Shown: positions 1-9,041, numbered from the stretch's first letter. The stretch: 34,602 nucleotides of DNA from an uncultured Clostridia bacterium (GCA_946413245.1 CAMKJS010000029.1:1-34602), one strand, 5' to 3'. Notes: generated by a model not told the origin, from the sequence alone. Program-made: numbers and translations.

Positions 1-686
1 TGACTACCGCCGGCGAGGCGCTGAACCCCGAGGTGTACCGCCAGTTCGAAAAGGCCACCGGCCTGCAGATTATGGAAGGCTTCGGCCAGACGGAGACGAC
101 CCTGACCATCGGCAACCTGAGCGGCACCGTGCCGAAGGTCGGCTCCATGGGCAAGGCGAATCCGCAGTACGACGTGGACATTGTGGATCCGGAAGGAAAT
201 CCCGTCGCGAACGGCGAAGTCGGCGAGATCGTGATCCGGACGGACAAAAACACTCCCTGCGGTCTCTACCGTGAGTATTACCTGGACGGGGAGAAGACGA
301 AAGAAGCCTGGCACGACGGCATGTACCACACGGGCGACACCGCCTGGCGGGACGAGGACGGCTATTTCTGGTACGTCAGTCGGATCGACGACGTCATCAA
401 ATCCTCCGGCTACCGGATCGGGCCGTTCGAAATCGAGAGCGTCATCATGGAGCTGCCCTATGTGCTGGAATGCGGCGTATCCGCCGAGCCGGATGAAATC
501 CGCGGCCAGATCGTCAAGGCGTCCATCGTGCTGGTGAAGGGCACAGAAGGCACGGAGGAGCTGAAGAAAGAGATCCAGAATTACGTCAAGGCGCATACCG
601 CGCCGTATAAATACCCCCGGAAGATCGTCTTCCGCGAGGAACTGCCCAAGACGATCTCGGGCAAGATCCAGCGGAATCTGCTGTAA
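1..686 (+). CDS. Acyl-CoA synthetase (AMP-binding), 3' part only
   Basis: C-terminal portion of an ANL-superfamily enzyme that activates a carboxylic acid with ATP and transfers it to coenzyme A. The reading frame is open from base 3 and the start lies outside the window. Visible motifs in order are [16 protein letters not shown] (adenine and substrate binding), [20 protein letters not shown] (the A7/A8 region), [12 protein letters not shown] at the hinge, and [10 protein letters not shown] near the end with the catalytic lysine. The hinge wording and the KSSGYRIGP motif fit the acetyl/medium-chain acyl-CoA synthetase (AcsM-like) branch rather than long-chain FadD. The acid used cannot be read from this fragment. 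No hairpin terminator directly follows the stop; the nearest is at 1061. Confidence 0.93.
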   Translation, partial: TTAGEALNPEVYRQFEKATGLQIMEGFGQTETTLTIGNLSGTVPKVGSMGKANPQYDVDIVDPEGNPVANGEVGEIVIRTDKNTPCGLYREYYLDGEKTKEAWHDGMYHTGDTAWRDEDGYFWYVSRIDDVIKSSGYRIGPFEIESVIMELPYVLECGVSAEPDEIRGQIVKASIVLVKGTEGTEELKKEIQNYVKAHTAPYKYPRKIVFREELPKTISGKIQRNLL

Positions 687-1060
687 AGGCGGATCTCACA
701 ACCGGAAAATAAAAAACAGTTCCCGATCTAGGTCAATGCTGCCTGCTCCCGCTGAACCGGCTAGCCGCAATGGAATTCGCTGCGGGGATTGCTGACAGCG
801 TCTCTGTAATGAATATGTACGTCAAAAACGGCAGCACTGGTGGAGCGCGAGCTCTTCGGAGCGCAAGTTGATGTTCCGGGAGTTTGCGGCTCCAGGACAA
901 AAGTGGAATTTTGTTTCCCAAACGGGTGATATGATGATGAAGAGCCTGATTGGGGAAGACGACCGGGAACCGGACGAAAATCTGACACCCGAAGAACTGG
1001 TCACCAGGCTGGAAAACGGGTGGCCATACCGCATACGACAATGCGGTCGGATGACCGTCA
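687..1060. other. Gene-poor stretch with no confident gene
   Basis: No frame here has a convincing ribosome binding site together with a recognisable product. A frame with three successive ATG codons at 931-939 runs to 1107 but reads straight through the terminator at 1061-1095, and its product is not recognised. A shorter frame at 771-872 is also unremarkable. A weak promoter-like pair, CTGACA at 792-797 and TATGTA at 814-819 with a 16-base spacer, could drive a short RNA ending at the terminator. The stretch may be the remnant of a decayed gene next to the accessory island. Confidence 0.4.
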
Positions 1061-1095
1061 GGCCCTGTGGAGCAATCCATAGGGCCGCTTTTTTT
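1061..1095 (+). terminator. Rho-independent terminator
   Basis: A ten-base arm, GGCCCTGTGG (1061-1070), pairs with CCATAGGGCC (1077-1086), with one G-T pair and a six-base loop. Two bases later comes a run of seven T (1089-1095). This isolates the accessory island transcript from upstream transcription. Confidence 0.9.
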
Positions 1096-1126
1096 CTGTC
1101 ACCCTGAGGAAAGGTTCGGGGAAACC

Positions 1127-1155
1127 TTGTAATCATATTACATTTGTGCTATGAT
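1127..1155 (+). promoter_or_regulatory. Sigma-A promoter of the accessory island, overlapped by a palindrome
   Basis: TTGTAA (1127-1132) and TATGAT (1150-1155) are separated by 17 bases, a good housekeeping promoter. The perfect palindrome TGTAAT-CAT-ATTACA (1128-1142) covers the -35 box and the spacer, and a further TGTAAT half-site lies just downstream at about 1171. The first gene read from this promoter encodes a ribbon-helix-helix protein, so the palindrome is a natural candidate operator for autoregulation. The promoter is read from sequence; the operator role is inferred. Confidence 0.75.
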
Positions 1156-1203
1156 TCAACACAATAGAACTGTAATTTCATAGTCTGAACGAGGTGGGTC
1201 AAG

Positions 1204-1395
1204 TTGGCGGATAAGAAATTAAGGATTCAGCCACACCGGTATGGAGGAGAATCTGCTGTCATCTCCTTGAGACTTCCTAAGGAAATGCTGGCAGTCATTG
1301 ACCGGGTGGCAACAGACACCGGAAGAACCAGAAACGAGATCCTGGTGCTCTCCATGGAGTATGCTTTGGAAAACATGGAGATCGAGGACAGATAA
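1204..1395 (+). CDS. Ribbon-helix-helix (CopG/Arc-type) DNA-binding protein
   Basis: A 63-residue protein starting with TTG, preceded by GAGGTGGG at 1190-1197 at suitable spacing; no ATG is better placed. Residues about 17-24 (SAVISLRL) form the predicted DNA-contacting beta strand. They are followed by helix PKEMLAVIDRVATDTG, the turn and RTRNEILVLSMEYALENM, the usual strand-helix-helix order and length of this dimeric family. It probably represses the promoter at 1127-1155, whose palindrome suits a two-fold symmetric dimer. Only 12 bases separate it from the SPFH gene, so it heads the operon. No toxin partner of the usual ParE/RelE type follows it, which argues for a dedicated regulator rather than an antitoxin. 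Confidence 0.85.
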   Translation: MADKKLRIQPHRYGGESAVISLRLPKEMLAVIDRVATDTGRTRNEILVLSMEYALENMEIEDR

Positions 1396-1407
1396 GGAGG
1401 CAATCTG

Positions 1408-3240
1408 ATGGCAAAGTTCGCAATCGCGTGCCCCGTGTGCGGGAAGTACGCTGAAGGAAAAACCGGATTCTTTGCAAGGAAGAAGATCGAATGCTCCTGC
1501 GGGAACATCATTGATATCAGGACAGACAAGCTGGCAGCTAAGGAATGCCCTTTTTGCGGCAACCAGGTTGTATTTGACCAGACGAAAGGCGCTGATGCAG
1601 CTTGCCCTGTTTGTCAAGGAAAGATCAATACAGTAGCGGATCAGCAGAGATTATATGTATTCTCCTGCAAGCAGTGTGGGATTCGTCTTTCGACTGCCGA
1701 CAGCGCTTCGGTATTTACCTGCCCTGTTTGCGATTTCCGGAATGACGTTCAGGAACGCCTGGTTTCTGAGAAGATCCGGAAAGACGGACTGGCCAGCATT
1801 ATAAAATATGAAGGTGACAATTCCACCTTTATCTGGAAGCACCCGATCGAGGACTTCAATTACGGTTCTCAACTGATCGTCCATGAGAGCCAGGAGGCTA
1901 TTTTCTTCAAAGATGGCCAGGCACTGGATCTGTTTGGACCGGGCAGATATACGCTGGAAACCCAGCAGCTTCCTCTCCTGGAGAAGACCTACAATCTTCC
2001 TACAGACACAGAGGGCACTTTCCATTCTGAAGTATATTTCATCAACAAAACTGTACAGATGGGAATCAAATGGGGTACTCCGGAGAAAGTGCGCTTCATT
2101 GATCCCCTGACTGGGACACCCCTCCAGTTAGGAGCATCCGGTGAGATGAACATGCAGGTTTCCAATTCCCGGAAGCTGCTTGTCAAACTGGTCGGCACCA
2201 TGAAGGGTATCTCATGGGAGGAAGGCCCTGGGTTTACGAAATCCCTGCAGGCATCCTTCCGTCCGTTGATTACCAGCGCTGTGAAAGTTAATCTGCCGAC
2301 GGTCATCAACAAGGAAGCTATTGATATCCTTGAAATTGACTCCAAGCTGGACATCATTTCCGCCAGCTTGCGGGAAGCGATTCTGCCCGGTTTTGACGAA
2401 TATGGCCTGGCGGTTCCGCAGTTTTATGTCACGAATGTTGTCCTTCCGGAAGAAGATCCGAATTTCAGGCGCATCCGTGAACTGCACACGATCACGCTTC
2501 AGACCAGGATTTATCAGGCTGAAGCGACTGTAAAGGCGGCAAAAGCGCAAAGTGAAACCCTGTACAGAACGGCGGAAGAACAGAGTAAGGCAGCCATTGA
2601 AGCTGCTCATCGTGAAGCGGAATTACAAAGGCAGACAACGGAAACCGAGATTGCAAAGCGTGAAGCCGAACGGAAGGTCATCGGAGCGCAGGCGGAGGCG
2701 CAGGCACAGAGGATGGCTGGTCTGACCGAAGCGGAAATCATGCGGGCTAAAGGCTACACCCAGAGAGATGTTCTGCAGGCGGAGGTACAGAAATCCTACG
2801 CAGAGGGCATTGGAAATATGGGCCCCGTTGTATCCGGCGGTGGCGGTGGAAGCAGTATTGTCGGAGATATGATGGGCCTGGGCGTCGGAATGGCCGCGGC
2901 AAGCACGATTGCTCCGCAGCTCGGGAATATGATGCAAGGATTCAATCCGCAGGGGCAACCGGCAGCTGTTCCCTTCGCAGGTGAGACCTGGGAATGCACC
3001 TGCGGTTTGAAGGGGATTACCGGGAATTTCTGCAGTAATTGCGGCAGCAGGAAACCAACGCCTGCAGCAGCTAATACATGGGATTGCGCATGTGGGCAAA
3101 AAGGGATTACCGGCAACTTCTGCTCCAACTGCGGGGCAAGGCGCCCGGAAGCAAAACCGGCAACATGGGATTGCACCTGCGGCAGAAAAGGCATCACCGG
3201 AAACTTCTGCGATAACTGCGGAAAGAAGAGGGAGGACTAA
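1408..3240 (+). CDS. SPFH-domain scaffold protein with N- and C-terminal zinc ribbons
   Basis: 610 residues, preceded by AAGGAGG. The first ~110 residues hold six cysteine pairs (C8/C11, C29/C31, C47/C50, C66/C69, C87/C90, C105/C108), forming about three zinc ribbons. An SPFH (stomatin/flotillin-like) domain of the YdjI or 'virion core protein' type follows at about 145-365. Then comes an Ala/Glu/Arg-rich coiled coil at about 370-470, a glycine-rich hydrophobic segment, and three copies of a CxCGxKGITGNFCxNCG zinc ribbon starting at W528, W558 and W587. Known background: in Bacillus subtilis YdjI helps bring PspA to the membrane together with YdjG and YdjH. SPFH proteins form membrane-bound oligomeric rings or microdomains, so this one may scaffold the TIR proteins that share its zinc ribbons; that link is inferred. 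Confidence 0.88.
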   Translation: MAKFAIACPVCGKYAEGKTGFFARKKIECSCGNIIDIRTDKLAAKECPFCGNQVVFDQTKGADAACPVCQGKINTVADQQRLYVFSCKQCGIRLSTADSASVFTCPVCDFRNDVQERLVSEKIRKDGLASIIKYEGDNSTFIWKHPIEDFNYGSQLIVHESQEAIFFKDGQALDLFGPGRYTLETQQLPLLEKTYNLPTDTEGTFHSEVYFINKTVQMGIKWGTPEKVRFIDPLTGTPLQLGASGEMNMQVSNSRKLLVKLVGTMKGISWEEGPGFTKSLQASFRPLITSAVKVNLPTVINKEAIDILEIDSKLDIISASLREAILPGFDEYGLAVPQFYVTNVVLPEEDPNFRRIRELHTITLQTRIYQAEATVKAAKAQSETLYRTAEEQSKAAIEAAHREAELQRQTTETEIAKREAERKVIGAQAEAQAQRMAGLTEAEIMRAKGYTQRDVLQAEVQKSYAEGIGNMGPVVSGGGGGSSIVGDMMGLGVGMAAASTIAPQLGNMMQGFNPQGQPAAVPFAGETWECTCGLKGITGNFCSNCGSRKPTPAAANTWDCACGQKGITGNFCSNCGARRPEAKPATWDCTCGRKGITGNFCDNCGKKRED

Positions 3241-3243
3241 TCC

Positions 3244-3930
3244 ATGACGAAGAATACGATGAGAGGCTTTTTCACACTTGTGATTTTGCTCGCAGTGTTC
3301 AGCGTAATTGCGTTTGTGATTCCGTTCCCTAAAAACACTGTGTTCTGGATCGCATATGCTTGCGGCATTTTTTCGATTCTTTTCCAGCTTTACATTTTCA
3401 AGTCATCTTTCGGTAAAGAAGATGCTAGAAGCAGATTCTATGGCTTCCCGATTGCTCGGTTGGGAATCTATTATCTGGTCGTTCAACTTATCGTAAGCAT
3501 TATAGAGATAGCACTTTCAAAGTTCCTCCCGACATGGGTCGTAATCCTAATCAATGTTTTGATCCTTGCTGCTGCACTAGTAGGCTGCATCACAACGGAA
3601 ACCATGCGGGATGAGATCGCAGCGCAAGATACGAAATTAAAAAAGAGTGTTTCCAACATGCGTGAACTACAGTCACTTACTGCATCTCTGGTCAACCAGG
3701 CAGATGATGCCGAGTTGAAAAAGTTACTGCAGAAAGTTGCTGATGAGTTTCGTTATAGTGATCCATTGACATCTGATAAAACAAGTGCGCTGGAAGAGGA
3801 TATGCATAGCCAGATTGGCGATCTGCAGCAAGCTCTTGTAGATGGTGATGTTGTTGGAACTAAGACGCTTTGTTCGAAACTACTGGACTGCTTGAGGGAA
3901 CGTAACAGGATCTGTTCTATCAACAAGTAA
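3244..3930 (+). CDS. Four-helix membrane protein with cytoplasmic helical tail, unknown function
   Basis: 228 residues, starting three bases after the SPFH stop, with the ribosome binding site inside the end of that gene (AGAGGGAGGA). Hydrophobic segments lie at about 8-27, 31-50, 72-92 and 98-117. The remaining ~110 residues are charged and helical, with likely coiled-coil stretches (KLKKSVSNMRELQSLTASL), and probably cytoplasmic. I do not recognise a named family. Tight linkage to the SPFH gene suggests a membrane partner of that scaffold, much as NfeD-like or YdjG/H-like proteins accompany SPFH proteins elsewhere. Base composition becomes clearly AT-richer from here to 5846 than in the flanking chromosome. 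Confidence 0.7.
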   Translation: MTKNTMRGFFTLVILLAVFSVIAFVIPFPKNTVFWIAYACGIFSILFQLYIFKSSFGKEDARSRFYGFPIARLGIYYLVVQLIVSIIEIALSKFLPTWVVILINVLILAAALVGCITTETMRDEIAAQDTKLKKSVSNMRELQSLTASLVNQADDAELKKLLQKVADEFRYSDPLTSDKTSALEEDMHSQIGDLQQALVDGDVVGTKTLCSKLLDCLRERNRICSINK

Positions 3931-3962
3931 ATATTTGTCAAAGGGTTAGGAGTTTTGCAACC

Positions 3963-5846
3963 ATGATCATCAAGTGTAAGATGTGCGGAGGCAACCTGAG
4001 TATTCAGGAAGGAAATCCGATATGTGAATGCGAGTTTTGTGGAACAAAGCAGACCATTCCTCAAGTAAATAATGAGAAAAAAGGGAATCTATTTAATCGT
4101 GCTAATCGTCTGCGCATGGGTGCAGAATTTGATAAAGCCGCGACTGTTTATGCTTCTATTGTTGCGGAATTTCCAGAGGAGGCGGAGGCTTATTGGGGCC
4201 TTTGTTTGTGCAAATACGGTATAGAATATGTTGATGATCCTGCTACAGGGGCTAAAATACCCACATGCCATCGTACATTATCTGCGTCGATAATGGATGA
4301 TAGCGATTTTATTCAAGCCTGTGAAAATGCAGACCCTATAGCAAAGAAATTCTATCGGGAAGAGGCAAAAACAATCGATCGCCTTCAGCAGGACATTTTG
4401 AGTATAGTTGCAAACGAAAAGCCCTATGATGTCTTTATTTGTTATAAAGAAACGGACGAAGAAGGGAATCGGACTGAAGACAGTGTCATTGCGCAGGATA
4501 TCTACGAGGCTCTAACTGGAAAGGGATTGAAGGTGTTTTTTTCCAGGATTACTCTGGAGGACAAACTTGGGCAGCAGTATGAACCATATATTTATTCAGC
4601 ACTTCATTCAGCCAGGGTTATGCTCGCTATAGGAACAAAGTATGAGTACTATGATGCAGTCTGGGTAAAGAATGAATGGGCGCGTTTCTTGGATATGATG
4701 CGCTCCGAAAAAGAAAAAACAATCATTCCATGCTACAAAGATATCGATGCATATGACATGCCTCGTGAGTTTAAAAATCTACAGGCACAGGATATGGGTA
4801 AGCTTGGCTGGCTACAGGATTTGACACGTGGTGTATTGAAACTGTGCGGAAAAGGACAACCAACCCAAGTGGTTCAGCAAGTAGTACAAACTCACGACCC
4901 ATCGGTAGAGAGCCTGCTTCGCAGAGCATTTGTATTCCTGGAAGATCATAAATGGGAAAGCGCCAAGGAATATGCGGAAAAAGTTCTTGATCATGAGGTT
5001 GAAAATAGTCGAGCATATCTGGTTGAGTTAATGGCTTCAAGAGAAGTGGGAACGGAATCCGAATGGAACGATCAGATTGTTCCGATAGACGATGATGAAA
5101 ACTATAGGAAAATAATACGATTTGGCGATGATGAACTCGTAAATTTCATAAAGCGAAAGAATGCTGAGATTAATGCAAGGCTTGCAGAGGAGAAGAGACG
5201 TGAAAGAGTAAACGAATTGCTTGAAAGAATCCGATTAGCAAGGACAGTAGAAGAATGTGCATCTATTATTACTGATGCCAAAGAAAATGATTATAATGAT
5301 TCCGAGTTGCAAGAAGCCCTTGGCGAAGTAGAAAAGAAAAGAAAAAAGTATGAAGCCAAACAGAAAGCAGAAGAACTCAGGAAAAAGAATAACGAACGCA
5401 AAGAAGATTGTTCTCGTTATCCAAGAGAATGCATTGGTGCAAAAGAATCCGTGAGGATTGCTCGTTTGCGGGTTGAAACATTGCAGCGCCAGATTAATCT
5501 CCGTAAAAAAGATCTTGAGAGTATCTGGGATATGTTTGGAGGGAAAAAGCGGAAAGCTGCCATTGAAGAAGAAATATGCAAACTTCAGCAAGAGCTCGAC
5601 CAAGCAAGAGAAAAGCATGAAGCGGAACAAAAAAAAATGAACGAATTGCTGGCACAGGAGTCCATCAGAACTGCACCACCATTAAGTTATAGTGAATTGA
5701 CATATCAGATAGCTCTGATTTTCTACGAAGCCCAGGATTACGAAAGTGCCTATCAGTATTATAACCAAATCAAAGGATATTCTGATGTTGATGAAAGATT
5801 GAGTAATGATCCTAATCTTCAGAAGATCAACATGAGCCGGCATTAA
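3963..5846 (+). CDS. Soluble zinc-ribbon/TIR protein with coiled coil (TIR-1)
   Basis: 627 residues. Domains in order: a zinc ribbon (C5/C8 with CxxC near residue 23), a TPR-like repeat around 45-85, and a TIR domain from about 152 to 290. The TIR has the strand YDVFICYKETD (D156), the loop region FFSRITLEDKLGQQYEPYIY and VWVKNEWARF, where E238 sits at the place of the catalytic glutamate of NAD-cleaving TIRs. A second TPR-like pair at about 315-350 and a long charged coiled coil at about 395-570 follow, with a final TPR-like element (YEAQDYESAYQYYNQI). Unlike the two later paralogues it has no transmembrane segment and no lectin-like C-terminus, so it should be cytoplasmic. It is markedly AT-rich. 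It could be a signalling partner or an ancestral form; the NADase activity is inferred from E238. Confidence 0.88.
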   Translation: MIIKCKMCGGNLSIQEGNPICECEFCGTKQTIPQVNNEKKGNLFNRANRLRMGAEFDKAATVYASIVAEFPEEAEAYWGLCLCKYGIEYVDDPATGAKIPTCHRTLSASIMDDSDFIQACENADPIAKKFYREEAKTIDRLQQDILSIVANEKPYDVFICYKETDEEGNRTEDSVIAQDIYEALTGKGLKVFFSRITLEDKLGQQYEPYIYSALHSARVMLAIGTKYEYYDAVWVKNEWARFLDMMRSEKEKTIIPCYKDIDAYDMPREFKNLQAQDMGKLGWLQDLTRGVLKLCGKGQPTQVVQQVVQTHDPSVESLLRRAFVFLEDHKWESAKEYAEKVLDHEVENSRAYLVELMASREVGTESEWNDQIVPIDDDENYRKIIRFGDDELVNFIKRKNAEINARLAEEKRRERVNELLERIRLARTVEECASIITDAKENDYNDSELQEALGEVEKKRKKYEAKQKAEELRKKNNERKEDCSRYPRECIGAKESVRIARLRVETLQRQINLRKKDLESIWDMFGGKKRKAAIEEEICKLQQELDQAREKHEAEQKKMNELLAQESIRTAPPLSYSELTYQIALIFYEAQDYESAYQYYNQIKGYSDVDERLSNDPNLQKINMSRH

Positions 5847-5865
5847 CTGCATGCAGGGAAAGGCA

Positions 5866-5931
5866 ATGAAAAGGTTTGCTGGAATCGTTCTTAGCGTCTG
5901 TATTCCAGTAGCATGTAAACAAAAATGCTAA
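5866..5931 (+). CDS. Possible 21-residue hydrophobic peptide in the TIR-1/TIR-2 gap
   Basis: A short frame, MKRFAGIVLSVCIPVACKQKC, follows a weak AGGGAAAGG site. It resembles a truncated signal-peptide or membrane-peptide start. It may be a gene remnant left when the island was assembled, or it may not be translated. There is no homology evidence. Confidence 0.2.
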   Translation: MKRFAGIVLSVCIPVACKQKC

Positions 5932-5968
5932 TGAAGTTTGTATAAGCTCACGGGGAGGGGCAACGAAA

Positions 5969-8929
5969 ATGATCATCAAATGCAAGATGTGCGGAGGGGA
6001 TATTCAGTTCAACCCCGGAGATACATGTGGCCAGTGCGATCATTGTGGGTGTACGACTACTTTCCCGAAACTTCCGGATGAACAAAGGACAAATCTGTTC
6101 AATCGTGCCAACCATTTCCGGCGTCAATGTGAATTCGATAAGGCTATGGCGGCATATGAGCACATCCTGGAAGTGGATGACACAGATGCAGAAGCCCACT
6201 GGGGTATTGTGCTCAGCAAGTTTGGAATCGAATATGTAGAGGATCCTGTCACACACGAACGGATTCCTACCTGCCATCGCGCTCAGGTCATCTCTATTCT
6301 CTCAGATGAAGACTACCAGAATGCGGTCAAGTACGCTCCAGACATGCAGTCCCGGGATATTTACGAACAGGAAGCAAAACGGATCGCCGAAATCCAGAAA
6401 GGGATTCTGGCGATCTCTTCTCAGGAAAAGCCGTATGACGTTTTCATTTGCTATAAGGAGACTGACGATAACGGGCAGCGTACACATGACAGCCAGTGGG
6501 CGCAGGAAGTCTATTATGGCTTAATAGAACAGGGCTACAAAGTGTTTTTCAGCCGGATCACCCTGGAAGATAAGCTGGGGCAGGAATACGAGCCCTATAT
6601 CTTCGCTGCGCTACAGTCTGCACGCGTAATGGTGGTGATCGGCAGCAAGCCTGAGTATTTCAATGCGGTGTGGGTGAAGAATGAGTGGAGCCGCTATCTC
6701 GCATTAATGGTACACGATCGCAAGCGGCTGCTGATCCCCTGTTACCGTGGCATGGACCCATATGATCTGCCGGATGAGCTGAGCAGCCTGCAGAGCCTTG
6801 ATATGAGCAAGATTGGCTTTATACAGGATCTGATCCGAGGCATCCGGAAAGTGCTGGATGCAGACAAAAAAACTGAGCAGCCTAAGGTTATTCAGCAGGT
6901 GGTGCAGACCACGGGATCCGATGCCGCATCACCCGGTGTGGCCAGCCTGATGAAACGTATTAAGCTCTTCCTGGAGGACGGCGATTTTAAGCAGGCTTCC
7001 GAGTACATCGACCGGGTACTTGATATTGATCCTGAGTATGCTCCCGCCTATGCCGCGAAGGTATGCGTAACCTTTGGCATGCGTAAGGAAGCTGATCTCG
7101 CGGAAACCACCTACCAGTATGAAGACAACCCGGACTGGCAGAAGGCCCTTCGCTTTGCGAACTCGCAGCAGAAATCGGACTATGAGGACTATGCTGCGAA
7201 GGTAAAAGGACGGGTTGACCGGCAGATCCGTGACTATGCCTGGGACTGTGCCATGGAGATGGCCGTTCTGCCAGGCGCCGACAGAGGAAAGCTGGATGCC
7301 GAACTTGCCGCTTACAAGGCTTCCTGCACCAGTTCCACAGGGAAGCGGGCAGACGGAAGCCGTCGGGCTGGCAGCCGGATGAAGGAAGATGCTTTCAATC
7401 AGGCGGTGAAGTCCAACGAGCCGGGTGATGTATCGGAATCCAGCCTGAAGACTGCCGCCGCCATGTTTGCGGCAATCGGAGACAGCGAAGCCGATGAACG
7501 CGCAAGGCAATGCAAGGCACTGGCGGAACAGGCCCGGCAAAAAGCAGTCTATCTGAACGCGGCCGGAATGCACAGTAGAGAGCAGCGCAGCCCCTCCGGC
7601 CTTGAAGAGATGGCCAGACTGTTCCTGACCGTACCGGATTATAAAGATGCCAGGCAGCAGGCGCAGGCCTGCGTCGATGCGGCGGAATCCATTCGCGCCG
7701 GCCTGTACGACAGCGCCGTCAGCGCCATGAACGCTGCAGGCGAAGAGAGCAGCAAATGGGATACAGCAAAAAAGAAGCTTGCCGGGACTGAATTGAACGA
7801 CTATCGCGATGTATCTCAGCTTCGCGTAAAAGCAGCCAAACGCTACGAAGAATGCGCGGCTGCCGAACAGGAAGCCAGGCGCCAGGCGGAAGAGAGACAG
7901 CACCGCGAAGCGGAAGCTGCGGCGGCAAAGAAGAAGCGCAACACACTTCTTGGTCTCCTGGCGGCTGTGGCTGTCGTTGCCGTCGTGCTTGTCGTGACGC
8001 TGGTCATTATACCTGGAAACAACTATCGGAACGCGGTGGCGCTGCAGCAAACGGGGAGATATGAGGAAGCGATAGAAGCATTCACAGCACTCGGGAACTA
8101 CTCAGATGCTGCGGCACAAATCACGGAGACACGATACCTGAAGGCGAAGGATCTGATGTCGAAGGGCGATTATGCTGGAGCCGTTGCAATCTTTATCGGG
8201 ATGAAAGGCTACAAAGATGTTGACAGCCTGCTTGTAAATGACCATGATCTTGCAGCAACAGCAGCAGTAGTAGCATCACGTGACGCGAAATATGCAGCAG
8301 GAAACCATGTAACCTTTGGCCATTATCCGCAGACGAGCGGAGGCAATGACAGCACAGAGATCGAGTGGCTGGTGCTGGCAAGGGATGGAAACAAAGCGTT
8401 GCTGATCAGCCGATACGGACTGGATGCAAAGCCGTACAACGAGGAATACGTGGATATCACTTGGGAAAAGTGCACACTGCGCACGTGGCTGAACGGGGCA
8501 TTCCTGAACAAAGCGTTTACCGCACAGGAGCAGACAGGCATCGTACTATCGAGCGTGGACAACAGCAGCACCCAGGGATACAGCAAGTGGAGCACGGGCG
8601 GCGGGAATAACTCACAGGACAAGGTCTTTCTGCTGAGCTATGCGGAAGCGAACAAATATTTCGGCGTCACAAACGAAAGCAGCAGCAACACGAAAACGAG
8701 AGTAGCGCCGACAGCGTATGCGATCAAGCAGGGAGCAAATACATCCAGCAGAAACAAAACAGTGGACGGGATAGACGCTGGGTGGTGGTGGCTGCGTTCC
8801 CCCGGCCTCATTCAGAGCTACGCCGCGCTCGTCTACTACTACGGCTCCCTCTACAGCAACGATGTCAACTATTTCAGCGGTTGTGTCCGCCCTGCTTTGT
8901 GGATCAATCTGGAATCTGATATCTTCTGA
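5969..8929 (+). CDS. Transmembrane TIR receptor with DUF6273/lectin-like variable C-terminus (TIR-2)
   Basis: 986 residues, start supported by GGGAGGGG. Order: zinc ribbon (C5, C8, C23, C26), TPR-like repeat at about 45-80, TIR at about 153-295 (YDVFICYKETD; FFSRITLEDKLGQEYEPYIF; VWVKNEWSRY with E239 at the catalytic glutamate position), TPR-like repeat at 324-365, and a long charged helical region to about 655. A single transmembrane helix at about 660-682 follows the basic cluster KKKR, predicting N-terminus inside and C-terminus outside. The outer part has two TPR-like units (YSDA, YKDV) at about 684-760 and a DUF6273-type domain at about 780-986. That domain ends with GWWWLRSPG (938-946) and GCVRPALWINL, a C-type-lectin/FGE-like signature. 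Residues 946-969 lie in a tract that differs from TIR-3 only at adenine-compatible sites (see 8780-8932). Confidence 0.9.
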   Translation: MIIKCKMCGGDIQFNPGDTCGQCDHCGCTTTFPKLPDEQRTNLFNRANHFRRQCEFDKAMAAYEHILEVDDTDAEAHWGIVLSKFGIEYVEDPVTHERIPTCHRAQVISILSDEDYQNAVKYAPDMQSRDIYEQEAKRIAEIQKGILAISSQEKPYDVFICYKETDDNGQRTHDSQWAQEVYYGLIEQGYKVFFSRITLEDKLGQEYEPYIFAALQSARVMVVIGSKPEYFNAVWVKNEWSRYLALMVHDRKRLLIPCYRGMDPYDLPDELSSLQSLDMSKIGFIQDLIRGIRKVLDADKKTEQPKVIQQVVQTTGSDAASPGVASLMKRIKLFLEDGDFKQASEYIDRVLDIDPEYAPAYAAKVCVTFGMRKEADLAETTYQYEDNPDWQKALRFANSQQKSDYEDYAAKVKGRVDRQIRDYAWDCAMEMAVLPGADRGKLDAELAAYKASCTSSTGKRADGSRRAGSRMKEDAFNQAVKSNEPGDVSESSLKTAAAMFAAIGDSEADERARQCKALAEQARQKAVYLNAAGMHSREQRSPSGLEEMARLFLTVPDYKDARQQAQACVDAAESIRAGLYDSAVSAMNAAGEESSKWDTAKKKLAGTELNDYRDVSQLRVKAAKRYEECAAAEQEARRQAEERQHREAEAAAAKKKRNTLLGLLAAVAVVAVVLVVTLVIIPGNNYRNAVALQQTGRYEEAIEAFTALGNYSDAAAQITETRYLKAKDLMSKGDYAGAVAIFIGMKGYKDVDSLLVNDHDLAATAAVVASRDAKYAAGNHVTFGHYPQTSGGNDSTEIEWLVLARDGNKALLISRYGLDAKPYNEEYVDITWEKCTLRTWLNGAFLNKAFTAQEQTGIVLSSVDNSSTQGYSKWSTGGGNNSQDKVFLLSYAEANKYFGVTNESSSNTKTRVAPTAYAIKQGANTSSRNKTVDGIDAGWWWLRSPGLIQSYAALVYYYGSLYSNDVNYFSGCVRPALWINLESDIF

Positions 8930-8932
8930 TCT
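8780..8932 (+). repeat. Putative DGR variable region, copy 1 (3' end of TIR-2)
   Basis: This tract aligns without gaps to 12749-12901 (offset 3969). Bases 8780-8805 and 8875-8932 are identical in both. Between them 14 positions differ: 8806, 8808, 8811, 8818, 8819, 8834, 8837, 8838, 8840, 8852, 8855, 8861, 8873 and 8874. Twelve are transversions, thirteen alter the amino acid, and nine have adenine in one copy. Just upstream the two genes differ in the normal scattered way. This is the pattern expected when two targets are overwritten from one template repeat with errors at adenines. Confidence 0.78.
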
Positions 8933-9041
8933 GAAATCAAAGAAAACGGACAAATCACCCGATCATTCGAACGTATTCTGCAACATGTGTCAGCCCCGGT
9001 ACAGAAGAAGCAGTAACATTATATTCAAAAGGAGTACAGCG

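Noticed and set aside
1204-3240. RHH protein plus next gene as a toxin-antitoxin pair
   Set aside because: The next gene encodes a 610-residue zinc-ribbon/SPFH protein, not a toxin-sized product.
8862-9041. N-terminal extension of the SIR2-like gene overlapping the end of TIR-2
   Set aside because: It is only an out-of-frame reading of the variable region and of the gap; AAAAGGAG before ATG 9042 and the position of the SIR2 motif support the later start.
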